A stretch of DNA of 35,604 nt from Streptomyces cupreus (lineage in GTDB: Bacteria; Actinomycetota; Actinomycetes; Streptomycetales; Streptomycetaceae), in assembly GCF_014257025.1 (NCBI RefSeq), contig NZ_JACMSF010000069.1, positions 1 to 35,604 on the forward strand, in the 5' to 3' direction. Positions 7,204 to 16,384 of this stretch are shown piece by piece (the stretch's first letter is position 1; the number at the start of each line of letters is the position of its first letter). The notes beneath the pieces are model-generated. The model worked only from the letters and a program-made list of their open reading frames with translations, was not told the origin of the DNA and did no database searches. The position numbers and the translations under genes are program-made.

Positions 7204-8826
7204 ATGCAGCCGCTCGGAGTCGACGAACCCACCGTCGTGGGGCCCTACCGGCTGCTCGGCCGGCTCGGGTCCGGCGGTATGGGCCGGGTCTACCTGGGCC
7301 GCAGCGCCGGCGGCCGCACCGTCGCGGTCAAGATCGTGCACCCGCACTTCGCGCTCGACGAGGAGTTCCGCGCCCGCTTCCGCCGCGAGGTCGAGGCCGC
7401 GCGCCGGGTCGGCGGCGCCTGGACGGCCCCCGTCCTGGACGCGGACCCGGAGGCGCCGGTCCCCTGGGTCGCCACGGCATACGCGGCGGGCCCCTCCCTG
7501 ACAGCGGCGGTCGCGGACACCGGCGCACTGCCCGGCCACACGGTACGCGTGCTCGGGGCGGGGCTGGCGGAGGCGCTGACGGCGGTGCACGAGCTGGGCC
7601 TGGTGCACCGGGACGTCAAGCCGTCCAACGTCCTGCTGACCGTCGACGGCCCGCTCCTGATCGACTTCGGCATCGCCCGCGCCACCGACGGCACGGCCTC
7701 CCTCACCTCCACCGGCGTCTCGATCGGCTCGCCCGGCTACATGGCGCCCGAGCAGATCCTCGGCAAGGGCGTCACGGGCGCGGCGGACGTCTTCTCCCTG
7801 GGCGCGGTGCTGGCGTACGCCGCGACGGGGCAGCAGCCCTTCCCCGGCGACTCCTCGGCGGCGCTGCTGTACAAGGTCGTGCACGAGGAACCCGAACTCG
7901 GCCCGCTGGACGGTGAGCTGCGGGAGGTGGTGGAGGCGTGCCTGAACAAGGATCCGGCGGCGCGTCCCACGCCCGGTGAGCTGGCCCGACGGCTGGCCCC
8001 GCAGGGGGCGGCGCGGCTGGTGGCGGACGGGTGGCTGCCGGGGGTGCTGGTCGAGCGGGTCGGCCGTAGTGCGGTGCAGGTGCTGAACCTGGAGGCGACG
8101 GACGGGGGTCTTGGGGACCGGCCGTCCGGGCCGGTGGGGTTCAGCAGTCCTGCCATAGGGGAGTTCGGCCCGCCTCCCACGATGCCTCCCGTCGCGGTTC
8201 CCGAGCCGCGGGACGCCGAGCCGGTCACGCGGTCGCCCGGCAAGCTGTCGGTCTCCGTGGCGGCGACCTCGGCGCCGGGGGACGGCGGACGGGGGCGTCG
8301 TATGAGCTGCACGGTCGCGCTGGCGGTCGCGAGCGCGCTGGCCGCCGTGACCGTCGGGTCGGTGTTCGTGTTCGACCTGCTGCCGGACAACTCCCCGAAC
8401 GACTCGGCCGGTTCGGACTCCGACTCGTCCTACTCCCAGGCCCCCGGCGCCTCCGCCTCCGCGACCGCGGCGCCCGATGCCCTGACGGCCTACCTCGGCA
8501 CCTGGGAGGGCCAGGGCGTCGCCCTCGACGGCAACCTCCCCCTCGGCGCCTTCCGGCTCACCGTCCACCGGGCGCAGGTGGGCCAGGAGCTGGGCAGACT
8601 CCGCCAGACGGATGTGCTCGGCGGCGTCTGCAACGACGTACTGACCCTGAAGAGCGTCACCGCGAAACGGCTCGTGGCGACGTCCGTGGGCGCCAAGTCC
8701 AACCACAAGGGCTGCAATCCGGCGGCCACGACGGTCACCCTCACCCCGGTCGGCGACGACCTCGACTACGCCTCGGACAGCGAGGAGTCGGGGAACCCGA
8801 CGTCACGGCTGTCACGTATCGAATAG
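7204..8826 (+). CDS. transmembrane serine/threonine protein kinase
   Basis: This 540-residue Hanks-type kinase has all catalytic landmarks: glycine loop GSGGMG at residues 22-27, ATP lysine K43 (VAVK), HRDVKPSN with catalytic D137, DFG with D154 and the APE motif at 181-183. The kinase domain ends near 275. A proline- and glycine-rich juxtamembrane linker follows, then one membrane helix near 367-390 and an extracellular domain of about 150 residues after a serine-rich spacer. There are no PASTA repeats. Purine-rich GGGGGAGGGGGA precedes the ATG. It converges on the FHA-domain EccC gene with 3 bases between the stops. The FHA domain is a plausible reader of its phosphorylation; that link is inferred from position and known FHA biology. 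Confidence 0.93.
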   Translation: MQPLGVDEPTVVGPYRLLGRLGSGGMGRVYLGRSAGGRTVAVKIVHPHFALDEEFRARFRREVEAARRVGGAWTAPVLDADPEAPVPWVATAYAAGPSLTAAVADTGALPGHTVRVLGAGLAEALTAVHELGLVHRDVKPSNVLLTVDGPLLIDFGIARATDGTASLTSTGVSIGSPGYMAPEQILGKGVTGAADVFSLGAVLAYAATGQQPFPGDSSAALLYKVVHEEPELGPLDGELREVVEACLNKDPAARPTPGELARRLAPQGAARLVADGWLPGVLVERVGRSAVQVLNLEATDGGLGDRPSGPVGFSSPAIGEFGPPPTMPPVAVPEPRDAEPVTRSPGKLSVSVAATSAPGDGGRGRRMSCTVALAVASALAAVTVGSVFVFDLLPDNSPNDSAGSDSDSSYSQAPGASASATAAPDALTAYLGTWEGQGVALDGNLPLGAFRLTVHRAQVGQELGRLRQTDVLGGVCNDVLTLKSVTAKRLVATSVGAKSNHKGCNPAATTVTLTPVGDDLDYASDSEESGNPTSRLSRIE

Positions 8827-8829
8827 CCG

Positions 8830-11800
8830 TCAGCCGGGGACGACCACCGTCCGCAGCTCGCCATCGCCCAGGTGCAGCATGCCCTTGCCCGGTACCGCCG
8901 GGCCGCCGACCATGCCGCGGTTGAGGCGGACGCCGATGAGGTCCCCGCTGGAGGACTCCTGCGGGGAGAGCAGGATGCCGCGGCGGGCCTTCTTGGCGTC
9001 GACCTGCCAGCCGGAGAATCCGCTGCACACGTCCTCCTCGTCACCGGCGATGACGAGCGCGAGCCCGCGTTCGGCGCCACGAGAGACGATCTTCTTCATC
9101 TGGCTCGCGGCGTCGCAGTCCTCCAGGATCTCGCCGTCGTCGATGAGGACGACGACCGGGTTCTCGATCGACGGCTCGGAGTCGTCGATGAGCTCCTCGA
9201 ACTCGTCCTCGTCGATGTCGTCGCCCGTGTAGACCTTCAGCACGCCTTCCACACCGTCGAGTTGGCGCACCGGCGACTGGCGAGGTGCGGCGACGATCAG
9301 ACGTACGCCCTGCTGGAGGAAGGACTGCGCGAAGTTCATCAGGACGGTCGAGCGACCGGACTTCGCCGGGCCCGCGATGACGAACGACGGCACGCCCTGC
9401 GCGAGATCGGGCCCAAAACCGACGATCTCGTCACCGCCGATACCGGCCAGCGCGTACAGCTTGGAGCGGGACACATCCGGGTCGCGCAGCTCCCAGGCCT
9501 CGGTGAAGGAGATCCGGCTCGGCAGGCTGTCGACGCGGAACGGCCGCTTGGCCCGCGGCACTTCGGCGTCCCGGGCGGCCGCCGCCTCGCCGATCGCGGC
9601 CAGCGCCGCGGCCTGGCCCTGACCGGTGGTGTCCTCGGCGAGCAGCGCGAACTGCGTCTCCGTACCGGCCTCGTTCTTGAAGGCGCGGCCCGGCGGTATC
9701 TCCTCGGGCACCTTGCGCGCCGGGATGCCGAGCGTGGAGAAGTCGCTGCGGTCGGACAGCCGTAGACCGTACTTCTCCTCGGTGAGCGTGGCGATACGGC
9801 CCACCAGCAGCGTCCGGTCACCGGTGAGGACCAGGTGGATGCCGACGCTCGCGCCCTCGCGCATCATCGTCTGGAGGTCGTCGGTCAGCGCGCCGTGGTC
9901 GACCTCGCCGAGGGTGGGCACCCAGCCCTCCCAGCGGTCCAGCAGCACCACGATGTGCGGCAGCCGCTCGTCCTGCGCGACCGCGGCCCGCTGCTCGCCG
10001 ATGTCGGCGAACCCCTTGTCCGCCAACACGCCCTGGCGGCGGTCCATTTCACCCTTGAGCCGATTGACCAGCCGGACCACCCGCTCGGTCTGATTACGGC
10101 TGACGACCGCGCCGACGTGCGGCAGCCGGGTCAGCGCGTTGAGCGCGCCGTTGCCGCAGTCGATGCCGTACATGTGCACATCGGCGATGGAGTGCGTACG
10201 GGCCAGCGAACCGGCGATCGTACGCAGCAACTGCGAACGGCCGCTGCGCGGGGCACCGCCGATCATCAGATGCCCGAAGCTCGCGAAGTCGATCGCCACC
10301 GGGCGGCGCGACTGGAGCGCCGGCAGATCCTCGACACCGAAGGCCGCGGGCGCCAGCTTGCCGGGCGCGGGCGTGAACTCCGGGACCGGGATCTCGTCCA
10401 GCAGCAACTGCTCGTCGAGCGCCGGCAGCCAGGGGCTGTGCTGCGGCGGGATACCGAGCGACCGGTTGGCGTCGCGGATGGTGTCGACGAGCACCTTGAG
10501 GTCGGTGATCTCCTCGTCCTCGCGCGACTCGGCCTTGGGCTTGGTGAGGGCGGCGCGCCCCAGGTCCTCCCAGGTCAGCGGGCCGACCCAGGGCATGAGG
10601 ACGGCGGGGTCGGCGGCACCGGGCCGCCGACCACCCACGCGTCCCGACTGGAACGGCACGAGCGAGGCGTGCCCGAGCCGGACGTACGCCCGACCCGGCG
10701 TGCTCTTCGAAATGTGCCCGGCCTCGGGGGAGTCGATGACGTCCGTCGACTCACCGCCGTCGGTCACACGCAGCGCGATACGGAGGTTGGTGTTGGCGCG
10801 GATCTCGGGAGACACGACGCCGGAGGGCCGCTGGGTGGCGAGGAGGAGATGAATACCGAGGGATCGTCCTCGCTGGGCGATATTGACGAGACCGGTGACG
10901 AAGTCGGGCAGGTCCCGGACCATGGAGGCGAACTCGTCGATGACGATGAGGAGTCGGGGGACGGGCTTGTGGGAGGGATCCCTCCGTACCAGATCCTGAT
11001 AGTCCTCGATGTCCTTGGCGTCGGCGGCGGCGAGGATGTGCTCCCGCCGGTGCAGCTCGGCGCCCAGCGACTCCAGCGCCCGCTCGACGAGGTGGGCGTC
11101 GAGGTCGGTCACCATGCCGACCGTGTGCGGGAGATGGACACAGTCCTTGAACGCCGCGCCACCCTTGTAGTCGACGAGGACGAAGGTCATGTTCTCGGGC
11201 GTGTTGGCGACGGCGAGTGCGGCGACGATGGTCTGCAGCAGCTCGGACTTACCGGAACCGGTAGTACCGGCGATAAGGCCGTGGGGCCCGTCCTTACGGA
11301 TGTCGATACCGAAGGCCCCGTCGTACGACTCACCGATGACGGCGAGCGTCGACTGCCCACCCATCCGCCATCGCGCCACGATGGCATCGCTGGTGGGCGG
11401 TTCGAGCTGCAGGACGTCGAGCAGCCGGCTGGAACCGGGCAGCGCCGAGTCCTCGGTCTCACCGCTGATGTCCCGCAGGGAGGACATGGACCGGGCGAGC
11501 CGCAGACACCAGGCGGGGGAGACGAAGTCGGGCCGCACGTCCTTGCGCCGCTCGGCCCCGGCCTCCTCCACACGCAGCCGCAACCTGTCGGCCTGCTGGG
11601 AGTGGGAGGGCTCGGGCGCGGCCTGATGCCAGGCCTGGAAGGAGGGGAAACCACCGGGCGCGGCCTGCTGGGCCTGGGGCGCGCTGGGGGTGTCGTACTC
11701 CTGCGCCTTGGGCTCCGCTACGACGAAGGCCTGGCACTCACCGGGCAGGAACCGCTCCTCGGCGTCGAGGCAGACGGCGTACATGGAGACGGAGGGCCCC

Positions 11801-13473
11801 TCGCGCAACAGCCGTACGACACCGGGCAGGGACCGAAGCCGCCGAGACCCGTCCCATACGACGACGATGTCCGGGTCGCTGAAGCCGGTGCCCTGGCTCC
11901 GGTTCTGCTCGGCGGCCTTCTTGCGCGCGTCGAGGATCTGCGTCAGCTCACCGATCCGGGCGCCGACGGTCTCGGCGTCGGTACCGATGAGCACGTTGAC
12001 GTCCTGGCCACCGGAAGGCTTGGCGTGCGGCAGCCAGCGGACCCAGTCCCAACTCGCCTGCGCGGTCTGCTCGCTGAGGACGTAGAACTGGACGTCCATG
12101 GGACTGTGGAGCGCGGCGAACTGCGCCACGGCCCAACGCCCCATGGCACGAGCCGAATCCCCCGGCCCGGCCATACCGATGACACCGAGCCCGCGCAGAT
12201 CGAGGGCGACGGGAGCGTCCTCGATCGTCCAGGTGACCTCGCGCTTGTGGTCGTCCTGCTCGGGGTCGTCGAGGACGACTTCGGAGGGGAGCTGCCCGGT
12301 GCCGACGCGGAGAAGGAGATGGTCGCGGTCGGTGCGCCGCCGCTCCCAGAGCCTCGTCCGCGGCCCGGTACCGAGGGAGAGCACGGTGGCCGGATCGGGG
12401 ATGGCCTGCCGCCGGTCGTTCCGCTCGGCGACGAGCGCGTCCTGGGCGTCCTGCTCGATCCGGGCCTTCTGCTCCTCGTACTCCTTGACCTGCTTGGCGT
12501 GCGACTTACGGCCGTGCTTCTTGTCGTTGTAGTAGTTCGCGAAGAGCAGGAACGGGCTGAGCGCCGCCATGATCAGGTAGTACCAGCGCTGGAAGATCAG
12601 CACCGAGACGATGGCGCCGACGAGCGGGGTGAGCGCCATGAGCCACGGCAGCGGCCGGGCCTCGTACTCGCGGGGAGGAGAGGGCAGCCGGAAGCGAGTC
12701 TGCCGCTCCGGGGGCCGGAGCCGCGGGGGCCGGTTGTAGTCGAGGCCGATGCCGTCCTCGGACCACTTCAGGGCGGCGTTGGGCGGGGAGTAGCGGGCGA
12801 GCTCGATGAGGGAGTTGCCGATGGCGATCTGGCCGCCGAGGGGCCAGATGTCCTTGTCCATGGGCTTGCCTTCGTCGGCAGCCTCTGCCTCCTTCTTGCG
12901 CTTGCCCTTCTTGTTGGTGTCCTTGTCGTCCTTGGGGTTGAGGATGTCCTCGATGGAGGTGCCGTCGAGGGTGGCTTGTTCCTTGTCTCCATGGACGACG
13001 AAACGGCAGGTGCCGTCGGTGGCGACGGAGAGGGTGAGGGCGCGGGCGTCGAGTTCTGGGTCGTCGATACGGACGTAACTGGCCGGCCCGCTGCCGATGT
13101 CGTACCGCCCGACGCCCAGCCGATGCACGTACCCGGCGACAGGCCCACCGACGATCCGCAGCTCGACGAGCCCGGTGGGCTCACCGGGAAGACACCCGGC
13201 GGGATCCTGAAGACTGACGACGGCGCCTTCGCGGAGGGGCGAGTTGAGAACGTTGGCGGAGGGATCGACGGCGTACCCGTCGACGTAGAGAAGGGGAGCG
13301 TTGCCGCTGGGGACGTGTAGCTGCCCGATGGGAATGACCTGAGCCCCGCTGTGCCCGACCTGCTTGGCCAGCTCCTGTGCGATGTCCCCCATGGTGGACT
13401 CAGGATCGGCATCGAGCACGACGTCGGCGGTACCGCCGCCGAACGGGTCGACGACGGTCAGAGTCAGGCGCAC
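8830..13473 (-). CDS. type VII secretion FtsK/SpoIIIE-family ATPase, EccC/EssC type, with FHA domain
   Basis: This is the motor of a type VII secretion system, 1547 residues from the GTG at 13471-13473 (GGGGAGGAC upstream). The N-terminus has a ubiquitin-like region and an FHA-type domain at about 90-175 (GRYDIGSG near 121). A lysine-rich linker follows near 180-210, then two membrane helices at about 275-315. Next come a nucleotide-binding-like domain without a P-loop and three FtsK-type ATPase domains. The first has an intact Walker A (GTTGSGKS, K742) and Walker B (LLIVIDEF). The second and third have Arg instead of Lys (SGRS at R1079 and SGRS at R1374). One FHA plus a single long chain resembles Firmicute EssC as much as mycobacterial EccC. 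No eccB, eccD, eccE or mycP is nearby. Confidence 0.93.
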   Translation of the reverse strand: MRLTLTVVDPFGGGTADVVLDADPESTMGDIAQELAKQVGHSGAQVIPIGQLHVPSGNAPLLYVDGYAVDPSANVLNSPLREGAVVSLQDPAGCLPGEPTGLVELRIVGGPVAGYVHRLGVGRYDIGSGPASYVRIDDPELDARALTLSVATDGTCRFVVHGDKEQATLDGTSIEDILNPKDDKDTNKKGKRKKEAEAADEGKPMDKDIWPLGGQIAIGNSLIELARYSPPNAALKWSEDGIGLDYNRPPRLRPPERQTRFRLPSPPREYEARPLPWLMALTPLVGAIVSVLIFQRWYYLIMAALSPFLLFANYYNDKKHGRKSHAKQVKEYEEQKARIEQDAQDALVAERNDRRQAIPDPATVLSLGTGPRTRLWERRRTDRDHLLLRVGTGQLPSEVVLDDPEQDDHKREVTWTIEDAPVALDLRGLGVIGMAGPGDSARAMGRWAVAQFAALHSPMDVQFYVLSEQTAQASWDWVRWLPHAKPSGGQDVNVLIGTDAETVGARIGELTQILDARKKAAEQNRSQGTGFSDPDIVVVWDGSRRLRSLPGVVRLLREGPSVSMYAVCLDAEERFLPGECQAFVVAEPKAQEYDTPSAPQAQQAAPGGFPSFQAWHQAAPEPSHSQQADRLRLRVEEAGAERRKDVRPDFVSPAWCLRLARSMSSLRDISGETEDSALPGSSRLLDVLQLEPPTSDAIVARWRMGGQSTLAVIGESYDGAFGIDIRKDGPHGLIAGTTGSGKSELLQTIVAALAVANTPENMTFVLVDYKGGAAFKDCVHLPHTVGMVTDLDAHLVERALESLGAELHRREHILAAADAKDIEDYQDLVRRDPSHKPVPRLLIVIDEFASMVRDLPDFVTGLVNIAQRGRSLGIHLLLATQRPSGVVSPEIRANTNLRIALRVTDGGESTDVIDSPEAGHISKSTPGRAYVRLGHASLVPFQSGRVGGRRPGAADPAVLMPWVGPLTWEDLGRAALTKPKAESREDEEITDLKVLVDTIRDANRSLGIPPQHSPWLPALDEQLLLDEIPVPEFTPAPGKLAPAAFGVEDLPALQSRRPVAIDFASFGHLMIGGAPRSGRSQLLRTIAGSLARTHSIADVHMYGIDCGNGALNALTRLPHVGAVVSRNQTERVVRLVNRLKGEMDRRQGVLADKGFADIGEQRAAVAQDERLPHIVVLLDRWEGWVPTLGEVDHGALTDDLQTMMREGASVGIHLVLTGDRTLLVGRIATLTEEKYGLRLSDRSDFSTLGIPARKVPEEIPPGRAFKNEAGTETQFALLAEDTTGQGQAAALAAIGEAAAARDAEVPRAKRPFRVDSLPSRISFTEAWELRDPDVSRSKLYALAGIGGDEIVGFGPDLAQGVPSFVIAGPAKSGRSTVLMNFAQSFLQQGVRLIVAAPRQSPVRQLDGVEGVLKVYTGDDIDEDEFEELIDDSEPSIENPVVVLIDDGEILEDCDAASQMKKIVSRGAERGLALVIAGDEEDVCSGFSGWQVDAKKARRGILLSPQESSSGDLIGVRLNRGMVGGPAVPGKGMLHLGDGELRTVVVPG

Positions 13474-13816
13474 GTCTCTTGTCCTCCCCGTTGCCCCTGC
13501 GACCGCTTCCGCAACGCTGGCCACAGTTGGAAGCGACGATATCGGCTGGGGGTGGGGAGGGGACAGCGGGAGGCTCCCGGCTCTGCTCTCGTCTTCCCGA
13601 TGGCAACGAGGTGCGCACGGTCTTGTGACGGGGTCATGACGGCTTGTTCACAAAGGCGGGATGTGACACCTCAGGCCGCACCCGTAAGCTGCTGGCTCAA
13701 GAGCGGACGATCACACCGGCTGTCACACGAGAGTTGGAGCCGGTCGGTCACTGTCGGACCGCAAACAGGGAGCCACGGGGGTTGGCCCTGCGGCGTTTTG
13801 GATAGGGAGCGGCTTC
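13474..13816. other. 343-base divergent intergenic region between eccC and the first WXG-like gene
   Basis: It contains the ribosome sites of both flanking genes. I found no convincing -35/-10 pair. Short inverted elements are present: TGTGACA at 13662-13668 and TGTCACA at 13721-13727, and the palindrome CGATATCG at 13537-13544. These could be regulatory but are too short to assign. Confidence 0.4.
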
Positions 13817-14119
13817 ATGGCCAAGGACCTTGACGTCACATATCAGGACATGCGGGATGCGGCCAAGCATGTCGTGAAGGAGAAGGAGCGGCTCCAGGAG
13901 AAGCTCGACGGCCTGAAGAAGTACATCAACAACCTGGTCGAGTCGGGCTACGTCACCAAGAGCTCTTCCAAGGCCTTCGACGAGAACTTCACGGAGTTCG
14001 TCCAGGGTTCGAAGGACACGCTGGACGGTCTGGACGGCATGGGGGACTACCTGACCATGGCGGCGGACAAGTTCGAGCAGATCGACGACGAGCTGGCCAA
14101 GCAGGCTCGGGGTAAGTGA
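13817..14119 (+). CDS. WXG100-like secreted protein without a canonical WXG motif
   Basis: This 100-residue all-helical protein has the size and helix-turn-helix hairpin expected of an ESX/T7SS substrate. Helix 1 covers about residues 5-45, the turn about 42-50, and helix 2 about 50-95. The turn reads ESGYVT, so Trp-x-Gly is replaced. The C-terminus has the D-D-E-L-A-K motif shared with the other two WXG-like proteins of this window, then a basic tail. GGGAG precedes the ATG. It is divergent from eccC, and a strong hairpin separates it from the next gene, as expected when the small substrate is made in excess. Assignment rests on size, helices and the eccC neighbour. Confidence 0.8.
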   Translation: MAKDLDVTYQDMRDAAKHVVKEKERLQEKLDGLKKYINNLVESGYVTKSSSKAFDENFTEFVQGSKDTLDGLDGMGDYLTMAADKFEQIDDELAKQARGK

Positions 14120-14126
14120 GTTCGCG

Positions 14127-14164
14127 GTGCGGTGGGCCGGCGCGTCTGCGTCGGCCCACCGCAC
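14127..14164 (+). terminator. long hairpin after the WXG-like gene (terminator or attenuator)
   Basis: GTGCGGTGGGCCG at 14127-14139 pairs perfectly with CGGCCCACCGCAC at 14152-14164. The inner bases GCGC/GCGT extend the stem to 17 pairs around a GTCT tetraloop. No T-run follows, which is common in Streptomyces terminators. It may partly terminate and lower expression of the downstream gene. Confidence 0.75.
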
Positions 14165-14193
14165 CCGTGCTTGAGGGGGAGGGCTGAACCGGA

Positions 14194-14856
14194 GTGTCCG
14201 CTGACGACGAGATCTCGCAGACCGACCACGTCTTCGAGTTCGACTTCCAGCCGGGGTGGATCGACCTGGGGCTGGAAGACGTGGGCTGGATCGAGGCCGA
14301 CGCGGCGGCCACGGTGGTCGTATGGACGGAGTTCGACTCAGCCGAGTTGAAGGTCAAGCCCCGGAAGCTGGTCCGGGACGTGCGGCGGCGGGCGCTGGGA
14401 CTGAACAGCGACCACGCGAACTGGGCGATGGCCTTCTACACACCCCAGGGCCAGGCACTCGTCGACCTCAGGCTCGACTCCTACGGCGAGGACGACAAGC
14501 CGCGACCGTCACCGGCCGAAATGGTGCCGCTGCTCGTGGACTTCGACGACGCGGAAGTCATCGGCGAGCCGGAGGTCCGCCATCTCGACCTCCCGGTGGG
14601 CCCGGCGGTACGGATCCGGACCACTCTGCGGACCAAGAGCGGACGCCTGGGCCTGTCCCGCGGCCGAAGAACCGAACTCCTCAAGTACGCGGTGTTCCCT
14701 CCCGGCGTGAACAGCCTGAGCGTCGTCCGGTTCCGATGGCAGCGAGCGGAGGACACCGGGGAGGCCACGGGCCTGGCCGACGCATTGATGACGACTATGC
14801 GGATGGTGCTGGTGTATGACGAGGGGAATCCAGGCGAGCCGGACGCGTCTGAGTGA
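14194..14856 (+). CDS. T7SS-associated protein of unknown function (local paralogous family)
   Basis: This 220-residue soluble protein has no signal peptide or membrane helix and no function I recognise. It shares a layout with the proteins at 15069-15710, 15752-16384 and 34666-35313. Each has an N-terminal strand with a PGW-type motif (FQPGW here), a charged helix rich in Arg, a central region with PV or PVG strands, an aromatic strand (VVRFRW), and a closing amphipathic helix of the A-L-x3-M/F type. GTG at 14194 is taken as the start, with GAGGGGGAGGG upstream. It follows a WXG-like gene after a strong hairpin. A chaperone or adaptor role for the WXG substrate is a hypothesis only. Confidence 0.7.
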   Translation: MSADDEISQTDHVFEFDFQPGWIDLGLEDVGWIEADAAATVVVWTEFDSAELKVKPRKLVRDVRRRALGLNSDHANWAMAFYTPQGQALVDLRLDSYGEDDKPRPSPAEMVPLLVDFDDAEVIGEPEVRHLDLPVGPAVRIRTTLRTKSGRLGLSRGRRTELLKYAVFPPGVNSLSVVRFRWQRAEDTGEATGLADALMTTMRMVLVYDEGNPGEPDASE

Positions 14857-14857
14857 G

Positions 14858-14983
14858 TCACTCCGGGTTGGGGTTGAGCCAGATGCTGCGGGCGAAGTCG
14901 TCGAAGGTGGCGAGGTTGGCCGTCAGCCACTCGACCTCCGTGGACACGGTGCGCACGGACACGTAGACCTGACCCGTCTGCCA
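14858..14983 (-). pseudogene. 3' remnant of a T7SS-associated paralog
   Basis: The minus strand encodes 41 residues before a TGA, starting WQTGQVYVSV and ending FDDFARSIWLNPNPE. This matches the C-terminal layout of the gene just upstream in the same operon (VTYHWHT...LDDFARTLRLPG). An in-frame TGA lies directly before the fragment (14984-14986), and no start codon or ribosome site is present. It appears to be the leftover end of a duplicated family member. Confidence 0.65.
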
Positions 14984-15068
14984 TCAGGTCCACCGCACCC
15001 GACCTCGACCGCGAGATCCCCAGGTGCGAGATCAGCTCACCGCTCGGACCCGCCCCTGGCGGCGCCGG

Positions 15069-15710
15069 TCAATGGGCCGCCCCAGGAAGCCGGAGCGTCC
15101 GCGCGAAGTCGTCCAGCGCCTCCAGCGCCGCGGCGATCACCTCCGGATCGTCGTGGTGCCCGCGGAGCAGGACGTCGGGGAGGCCGGGCCGGGTGTGCCA
15201 GTGGTACGTCACCGAGGTCATCATGATGGTGCTGTCCGCAGGGTAGGAGCGGGTGACCCGGACCCCGTCCGCGCCCAGGTGTGGAGAGGCGAACGGAATG
15301 CTGCCGGTTCGCTGCTGCCACTCGGGGATGTCCGGGTGCGGCACCGTGAGCGCGGTGATTCCCTCGCAGGAGGCCGCGTCACGGGCCTCGCAGTGGAGGC
15401 GGGTGGCGTGCATCACCAGCGGCATGTAGGTCAGCGGAACGGGGTGGTAGATGAACGCCTCGTCGGCCTGCAGCTTGTCCCGGAGCGTGACGATCGTCTG
15501 CTCGTAGAAGGTCCTGTGGAATCGGCGGAGTTTGCGGGTGAGTTCTGTTTCGTGGATGGCGGCCAGGCCGGTCAGGTGCAGGTCCAGCCATTCCTTGAAG
15601 GTCTTCTTGTCGATCTGGAGGTGAAGATAGCCCCAGAGGTCTGGGTTGGCATCCGTGTCGATGTGGAGCGGGGCGCCGAGGTCGGTGCTCCACAGGGTGC
15701 CTTCGGACAT
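15069..15710 (-). CDS. T7SS-associated protein of unknown function (local paralogous family)
   Basis: This soluble protein of 213 residues has no signal peptide, no membrane helix and no recognised domain. It shares the order of elements seen in the other family members. There is a Trp-containing first strand (DLWGYLHLQI), a long charged helix near residues 38-75, a paired strand region with PVPLTYMPLV, and a VTYHWH strand. The closing helix is ALDDFARTLRL. The ATG at 15708-15710 is preceded by a purine-rich GAAGAAAGAGA. It is the last intact gene of the minus-strand operon that begins with the lipoprotein at 20246, 41 bases after its paralog. It may act with the WXG100 and effector proteins, or protect against them. 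Confidence 0.7.
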   Translation of the reverse strand: MSEGTLWSTDLGAPLHIDTDANPDLWGYLHLQIDKKTFKEWLDLHLTGLAAIHETELTRKLRRFHRTFYEQTIVTLRDKLQADEAFIYHPVPLTYMPLVMHATRLHCEARDAASCEGITALTVPHPDIPEWQQRTGSIPFASPHLGADGVRVTRSYPADSTIMMTSVTYHWHTRPGLPDVLLRGHHDDPEVIAAALEALDDFARTLRLPGAAH

Positions 15711-15751
15711 CAGTGGTCTCTTTCTTCGGGGGGCACGGCAGAAGGGAGCCT

Positions 15752-16384
15752 TCAGGCGTAGCTCCAGCGGAAGGTGCCCATCACGGCATCGAACAACTCC
15801 ACGAGGGCGTCGTAGAAGGCGGGATCCGAGCCGGGCGCTATCAGGGCGCTGAAGGAGAAGGTGAGGTACTGGTCGGGGGCGCTGTCCGGGACCGGGACGA
15901 TGTACTCCACCCGGCGGTGAGCGACGTCGACGCCCTTGGCCGCGTCGGCGGGTACCTCTCGCTCCGAGCGCAGGGCCGCGGTGTCGTCGAGCTCCCGTGT
16001 CTCGGCACCGGGAGTTTCGGAGGCGAGCGCGACCAGGACCGCTTCCGGGCCGCTGTCGGGCCTGACTCGCGGAATTTCGATCGGCTCCGAAGCCACGATG
16101 GAGACGGGCAGCGCGATGCCGTGGAGGCGTTCGGTGGGGAGGTAGAGGGTCATACCTCCCTTGGCACTGGCCCGGCGGACGACCTTCTTCATCTCCTGGG
16201 TGAGCTTCAGCCGGGCCTTCGGAATGTCGTCCTTGGGAAAGCCGACGGGCAGCTGTGCGACGGCCTTGCGGACGACGCGGTCCATCGCTTCCTTGGTGCC
16301 CGTGCGGAGCGGAATCACGTCCCAGCCGGGCGGCGGCACCAGGTTGAACCCGTTCGGGGGCCGGCGGTGCTCAGTGGTGGTCAT
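15752..16384 (-). CDS. T7SS-associated protein of unknown function (local paralogous family)
   Basis: This 210-residue soluble protein is the clearest relative of the gene at 34666-35313. Both start with a VP-x-x-x-W strand (VPPPGWDV here), carry Arg-rich helices, and contain a PVPG/PVPD strand. They end with the same closing motif, FDA[VI]xxTFR[WF]. No signal peptide or membrane helix is visible. The ATG at 16382-16384 lies inside the 3' end of the upstream membrane-protein gene, a 14-base overlap that implies coupling. It sits in the operon with a WXG100 protein and a candidate effector. Its function is unknown; chaperone, adaptor or immunity are open possibilities. Confidence 0.75.
   Translation of the reverse strand: MTTTEHRRPPNGFNLVPPPGWDVIPLRTGTKEAMDRVVRKAVAQLPVGFPKDDIPKARLKLTQEMKKVVRRASAKGGMTLYLPTERLHGIALPVSIVASEPIEIPRVRPDSGPEAVLVALASETPGAETRELDDTAALRSEREVPADAAKGVDVAHRRVEYIVPVPDSAPDQYLTFSFSALIAPGSDPAFYDALVELFDAVMGTFRWSYA

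Noticed and set aside
9835..13320. Plus-strand open frame of about 1160 codons opposite eccC
   Set aside because: It lies fully antisense to eccC, is rich in Gly, Arg and Asp as expected from the complementary GC-rich frame, and has no ribosome site or known motif.
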